DNA of 64,000 bases from Choanephora cucurbitarum (Eukaryota > Mucoromycota > Mucoromycetes > Mucorales > Choanephoraceae): contig JAIWNI010000019.1 of assembly GCA_025331435.1 (NCBI GenBank), positions 62,001-126,000 of the forward strand, given 5' to 3'. The notes beneath the pieces were generated by a model, which saw nothing but the letters and a program-made list of their open reading frames with translations, was not told where the DNA came from and searched no databases. This document shows, piece after piece, positions 59,256-64,000 of this stretch. A program made the position numbers and the translations under genes. Position 1 is the stretch's first letter. Each line of letters opens with the position of its first letter.

Positions 59256-60746
59256 GTAAGTTGAAATACAGCAATCTATCTTTAAAGATGCAATACTTGA
59301 CAGATCATTTCAATTCATAGAAAAGGTAACCAAGAATTTCTATTCTATTTTACAAAAACCAGTTCGCACTAATGAAGTTTATGTCCAGAATTTGCTACAA
59401 ACGATTTTACAAGCAGGTAGACATCTGTCAGTGCTTTTCAATCGGGATTTGAAGAAGATCTTTTTTCTACAAAGTACAAAGACTTTGAAATTAGACATCC
59501 ATAAACTGTTAAATGCTGGCAGCAATAGGGGGGCTCAATTTTTATATCATAAAAATATTCTATACAATAGAAAGTACCATTGTGCTTGATTTAAGAGCTT
59601 TTCCGTAAGTTCTCGTTTTATATTTTTTGGCAGTAAATATGGTCCCTATGACTACCCATAAAATCCGCAATTTAAACTATATCTTACAGGCCTCTGAAGT
59701 CGATTTTTTGTACTGCATATGTGAGTCTCAAAGTCTTGTTTTTGACGAAAGGCGGCATCACTTTTGTTCCTATCGACTCTAGTAACAAGCCGACTGTGAT
59801 GTAGCTTTCCTTCTTTATTTAAAGCTAAAGATACCTTGCTTTGAAAAGAATTCATAATCATTTAAATGGGTTTCATCGACTCACATACGCAGAACCACAG
59901 TCGACTCTTTATCTATTCAAACACTATTGATGTGATTGATTGACAGGAAACTGTTCTTTTTCTTTTTGTTACAACCCAAAAAGCATACAATACACAAAAA
60001 TTAACTGCTTATAGTTATTTGGCCTTCTACTGTCGCAATACTATATTCTGAAGGGATTTTCGAAAGAAAGGTCGACTCTATCATTTATATACAGCTTCCT
60101 CCACTAAACCAAAAAAAAAATCTTTTGACTTTTTCTTCTTTTTCAATGGGGATGTAACTAGTTTTATGTTCAAAGCCTAAAAAAGCGAAAGTTTGAAAGC
60201 AAAGAACTAAAACTTATTTGGTCGAGGCTAAAGAGAGAAGGGGACATTTCATATAGATGGTTTTGTCGATGGGATTTATAATAGCAGTTGAGTTACATAC
60301 TGACCTGGCGCTACTAATCAAGTGTAAGCATAAAACTTTTTTTTTATGCTTTTGGTATTGTATTTGAAGGAATTTAGCGTAAGTGACTTAATTCTTTCAT
60401 GCTTCATATCTTGGCTTTTGAAGATACGAAACGAAGCATAGATGATATTTCAACAGCAAAACCTATGATAATAAACACACTGCTGATTCCTCTCCGAATG
60501 CTCCGGAAAATAAAATTCCAAAGATAACTTGAGATTGGATCCAGCTCTGAAAACGATTACTCAAGATCGTTTGTTCTTGTAAAGTAGAAGAAGCCATATT
60601 GTCCAGCTTAGGTCTACAAAATTAGGTTCAAAGACTTTAGACCAATTAAATTCAGTAGCCAGACTAATTTCTTTAGGTACCTGTATTGCCTTCTATTTCT
60701 CTCTCTCTTTTTTTTTCTATTTCGTATTAATAGCAATAGTACAACA

Positions 60747-61788
60747 ATGGTTAAAATTGCCACTACACTAGCCTCTCTTGCTTATGCAGCTTTAGCTAGC
60801 TGGTTCGTAAGTGCAAATATTGAAGCTGATCGTCGTATTGTTGCCTTAGGTGATCTCCATGGTGATCTACCAAATACACTTGAGATTCTGAAGTTTTCTC
60901 ATCTGATTGATGATGATCATCACTGGATAGGTGGTGATGCTATTTTTGTTCAAACTGTAAATACATGAAAGTGGTCTTTAACCAAAAGGAGTATGAGATA
61001 CTGATTGGGATAGATGCTATGATTTTTTTTTAAAAATGACAATGATTTAATAGGGAGATGTAGTTGACAGAGGCACAGATACAATCAAGCTTTATGAGTT
61101 AATTCAAAACTTGCGTGATGAAGCACCTCTTCAGGGCGGCATGGTCATTCCTCTGTTAGGCAATCATGAAATCATGAATTTGATTGGTGACTGGCGTTAT
61201 GTCTATCCAGGAGAACCAGAAACATTTGGTGGACTTGAGGCTCGTCGTAAAGCATTTGAGCATGATGGGTTTATTGGCGAATATTTGACTATGCTCAACA
61301 TGACCACCAAAGTAGGATCCACTGTTTTCTGTCATGGAGGCATAACACCTTATTTTGGCGAACTTGGTATTGACTGGATAAACAACCAAACACATGCAAC
61401 CATTGTACCTTTTATGAAGTCATTTGGTCAACATGGGGATCCTCATGGTATCTATGGCGCAGAGGGACCCACTTGGTACCGTGGATACGCACTGGATGAT
61501 GAAGATATTGTGTGCAATCTATTGGATCAGGCACTCGATTATATGGAAGCTAACCGCATGGTAGTGGGACATACTGTTCAACATGACGGAGCTATTCATA
61601 CCCGATGTGGCGGCAAGGTGGTCCTGATTGATATCGGCATTTCAAGTGCCTATGGTGGACAAAAGGGTGCACTTGAAATTCGTGGTAACAAAGCAGTGGC
61701 ATTGTATGCACATCACAATGAAACATTGCCCACGCCTGCGCCTTATAAGCCAAAGTCAAAAAGCCCTATTGCTCATGAAGAGCTATAA
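60747..61788 (+). CDS. Shewanella-like (SLP) PPP-family phosphatase, secretory
   Basis: Metal-dependent serine/threonine-type phosphoesterase. Two exons (60747-60956, 61054-61788) encode 314 residues. The N-terminal 25 residues (KIATTLASLAYAALASWF) look like a signal peptide, so it should enter the secretory pathway. All PPP metal-binding blocks are present: GDLHGD (about residue 35), GDVVDRG, LLGNHE and a late FCHGG and VVGHT. The variant GDxVDRG...GNHE without the Ser/Thr-phosphatase C-terminal SAPNY motif, together with the inserted region EPETFGGLEARRKAFEHDG, matches the Shewanella-like phosphatase group found in bacteria, plants, protists and some fungi. Substrate unknown. Confidence 0.88.
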
Positions 61789-62285
61789 CGACAAAGGCAA
61801 TTAAGATTTAGTTCCAATTGATTATTATGTATTTAATTAAAAAACAAGGCAACAATTGCTTCTTTAGTTGAGATATTAAACATCTTTAATTAGGTGACAC
61901 TAAATATTAGTATAAAATGCAGCCTTTCAAGGGAAGGAAAGATTGCTTGTTTCTTTCACACTTTTCTTCATTCCATTCCTTTTCTCCAAAAATAATAATG
62001 AATTGGCTCATTGGCGCATAAACATATTTCAAGGCAAAAAAAAATCTCAAGGCAAACTCCTCTCTCCTTCTCTTCTTTCTTTCTCTTTATAATGGGTTCA
62101 ATACCAAAGATATATGACAAAAACTATTGAAATCAAGACACATTTGCTATGTAAGATTTATGATTGATTCTCATACTTTTGTATGTGTATACATTCTCAA
62201 GAATGACGACAATAACAATAATAAACTATGCACTTCAATTCTATACTGTTTTGTCTTTTTTTTTTCTTTTTTTAATTGTGATGCA
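61789..62285. other. Convergent spacer
   Basis: About 500 bases between the convergent phosphatase and acetyltransferase genes, AT-rich 3' untranslated sequence; nothing else recognised. Confidence 0.5.
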
Positions 62286-63185
62286 TTATTTCAAAAGAAC
62301 AAGACGGCCACCTTCACCGTAATGTTCGTAACCAATGCGAGTATATAGGTTATCATGCGGGTCACGTTCGATATCTACAAACAAGGTAACATATTGAAAC
62401 TCTTTGAGGAGCAGATCACTTACCATCGACACACAAGCTTCGCCATAACCTTTATGACGATGCTCCTCAGGTGTATACACATAGGCAAGTGAGCAGCCGT
62501 ACCTTAATGGTCGTACTTTTCTAGCCATGGAAACAGCTCTACCGTCACTCAGACATAATAAGTAAACTGAATTCGACTCAATCATATCCCGACAGATGCC
62601 TTCTATAGAACTTGAAATCACGTAGGTATCACCAAAAACGTCTTTCACAAACGCAATGGTCCAGGGCCTTAGTAAGTCAATATCCTCTTCAGTTGCAATC
62701 CTCAAGACAGTATCTGGCTGGTCAGCAATTGATCGAGCCCGGGGTGTCCAATGGACCTGTTCGAGACGATGACTCCAGACAGGGTTCTTTTTCTGTAGCT
62801 CAACACCCAGCTGCTTCTGACAAAGGCGGCCAAGTGTGGTCAATACAGGTTGGTAAGCATGAAGACCTTGAATATCATCTAATGTGGTACAGGACAAGAC
62901 GTCATTAAATAGGAAAACAATTGCTTCAGGTCTTGTGTCATCGAAGAGGCAGGAAGCATACAAAAAACCATCGCTTTCGGCAAAGATAGCAAACAGGAGC
63001 TCCTTTTGGTTTTTCCAGACAGCTCCACAATAATAGCGATCCTCTGTTTTGTTTGCATGTTGTTGTGCCATATGGATAACAAATGTGTTTTCAATTTCAC
63101 GTTGTTCAAGATAGGGTTTGACTTTGTCAAGGAATTGTGTTACATGATTATAGCGTTCGACTGTCAAATCTTGTATGCCTGGCAT
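62286..63185 (-). CDS. GNAT-family N-acetyltransferase
   Basis: Intronless, 299 residues. The C-terminal half has the acetyl-CoA binding core: LAYVYTPEEHRHKGYGEACV, with the R-x-x-G-Y-G pyrophosphate loop, followed by YVTLFVDIERDPHDNLYTRIGYE, where the Asn and Tyr close the active site as in FR47-type GNATs. The N-terminal half (about 150 residues) has no separate motif that I recognise but resembles the non-catalytic half of double-GNAT proteins. Start at 63185 (MPGIQDLTVERYNHV) chosen because the upstream in-frame extension is Phe/Ser-rich leader sequence. The acceptor substrate is unknown. Confidence 0.85.
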   Translation of the reverse strand: MPGIQDLTVERYNHVTQFLDKVKPYLEQREIENTFVIHMAQQHANKTEDRYYCGAVWKNQKELLFAIFAESDGFLYASCLFDDTRPEAIVFLFNDVLSCTTLDDIQGLHAYQPVLTTLGRLCQKQLGVELQKKNPVWSHRLEQVHWTPRARSIADQPDTVLRIATEEDIDLLRPWTIAFVKDVFGDTYVISSSIEGICRDMIESNSVYLLCLSDGRAVSMARKVRPLRYGCSLAYVYTPEEHRHKGYGEACVSMVSDLLLKEFQYVTLFVDIERDPHDNLYTRIGYEHYGEGGRLVLLK

Positions 63186-63789
63186 TTTCTTTCTCTGCTT
63201 TGTATGTGGAGAAAAGTTAAAGAATAGTAAGAAAGGGGGAAAAGAGAAAGAGGGAGAAAAATCAAATCTGATAAGATCGATGACAAATATAAAAAAAATT
63301 TGCCTCCTATAATCTTTATATAGCTCACTCCGATCTCGAATCATAAACACTACAGGAGCTGCCTTTTAAGTCTCAAAATCACACTAATTCTATATGCATT
63401 TGCTAAAAAAGATACTGAAGTTCCCTTCAAGAAATATGTAGTTTTATGATGTCTTCGTTTCGCAATGTATGGGTGCAGTAACAGAATAGAAGTAAGAACA
63501 TCTATTGAATGCAATCCACCAATGCTTTTCATGTATCTCAATGATGTTTCAGAGGATATTTTGATTCAAGTCTTTCCTCCCTTTTTAAGTCTCTGGTATT
63601 TCAAACATGTGTTTCGTTTAAACTTAAGCTTTTTTTTATATGCATCCTACAGGAACAAATATTTCAATAAAGGAAGGCATATTCTATTGAGCTCATTTTT
63701 CTTTATCAATTCTGTAGTTGTGTTTATTTTTACCGGAAAAGAAAATGGCGACAGATCTATATGTATATTATCCATTTATCTCTCTCTCT
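63186..63789. other. Spacer upstream of the acetyltransferase gene
   Basis: About 600 bases with the acetyltransferase promoter and the allantoinase 3' region. No other gene recognised. Confidence 0.45.
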
Positions 63790-64000
63790 TTAGCCTAGCA
63801 ATGAATGGCCAATGGGTATCTTTGCAAACATTTCGGTTGAAATTCTACTATATGCAGTGTGACCACGAACAATGGTTTGATCAACAACACCATAAAATGA
63901 TTTGCCAATGTAAGGTGATAACTTATTCTTGAAATGGACATCAGAAACCTGGATATCAAAAGTGGACTCGGGACGCCAAATCACCAAATCTGCATCATTG
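63790..64000 (-). CDS. Allantoinase, 3' end only (runs off the window)
   Basis: Partial gene: the last 69 codons plus stop are visible on the minus strand and the reading frame continues past 64000. It carries the conserved C-terminal segment of the cyclic amidohydrolase family: DADLVIWRPESTF, then HFKNKLSPYIGKSFYGVV and TIVRGHTAYSR. The pattern HKNK-x-(S/T)PY-x-G is the best-known end block of allantoinase, which opens allantoin to allantoate for nitrogen salvage from purines. Dihydropyrimidinase and hydantoinase share the fold, but their C-termini are less similar. Zinc ligands lie outside the window. Confidence 0.82.
   Translation of the reverse strand, partial: NDADLVIWRPESTFDIQVSDVHFKNKLSPYIGKSFYGVVDQTIVRGHTAYSRISTEMFAKIPIGHSLLG

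Larger units (their letters stand above)
57322..60746. other. Gene-poor region with MITE-like element and gene relics
   Basis: About 3.4 kb. Contains the 250-bp element at 57792-58041 and an unidentified coding fragment near 59110-59255. A minus-strand frame at 59652-59861 is featureless. The last 100 bases are the promoter of the phosphatase gene. Confidence 0.45.

Noticed and set aside
63465..63932. 155-codon plus-strand frame
   Set aside because: Overlaps the allantoinase 3' end in antisense, Phe/Ser-rich, no domain.

Overview
This is 64 kb of nuclear DNA from a filamentous fungus, most likely an early-diverging one of the Mucoromycota (Mucorales type). The reasons: the sequence is AT-rich, genes carry many short introns (about 50-90 bp, GTAAGT/TAG type), proteins match eukaryotic and fungal families (APSES regulator, CBM21-type PP1 subunit, mitofissin, neutral trehalase), and there are genes that Dikarya usually lack but early-diverging fungi keep, such as a canonical ferroxidase ferritin and CHIP. 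There is no operon structure. Gene models were rebuilt by reading splice sites, and nearly all recognised multi-exon models sum to whole codons, which supports them.

Layout. 0-10 kb: ferritin, a class I/II aminotransferase, the 18S rRNA modification enzyme TSR3 convergent with a peroxisomal SCP2-domain protein, COQ7, and a secretory-pathway UDP-glycosyltransferase. 10-20 kb: a gene-poor stretch, then RNA polymerase I subunit RPA49, a mitofissin (ATG44/DUF1748), a small orphan gene, and a polyglutamine protein with a WRKY/FLYWCH-like zinc finger. 20-36 kb: an omega-like GST, an APSES/Xbp1-like DNA-binding protein, neutral trehalase, a TA-flanked 573-bp MITE and a CRAL-TRIO lipid-transfer protein, with long apparently empty spacers. 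36-44 kb: HMCES (abasic-site DNA-protein crosslinker) convergent with CHIP/STUB1, a 2.4-kb inverted repeat with 812-bp arms, and an orphan basic protein. 44-57 kb, the densest part: an F-box protein, a decayed Tc1-like transposase, PUS10, epsin, a CBM21 PP1-targeting subunit, Rab GDI and a universal stress protein. 57-64 kb: a second MITE-like element, a Shewanella-like secreted phosphatase, a GNAT acetyltransferase and the 3' end of an allantoinase that runs off the window.

Functional themes: RNA modification and ribosome synthesis (TSR3, RPA49, PUS10), membrane traffic (epsin, Rab GDI, CRAL-TRIO), storage carbohydrate control (trehalase, PP1-CBM21), mitochondria (COQ7, mitofissin), protein quality control (CHIP, F-box) and iron or stress handling (ferritin, GST, USP). 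These genes are not clustered by pathway. The unusual content is in the spacers and gene architecture: the large palindrome, two MITE-like elements, the Tc1 relic, micro-exons in CHIP, and a Rab GDI whose first coding exon is only the ATG.
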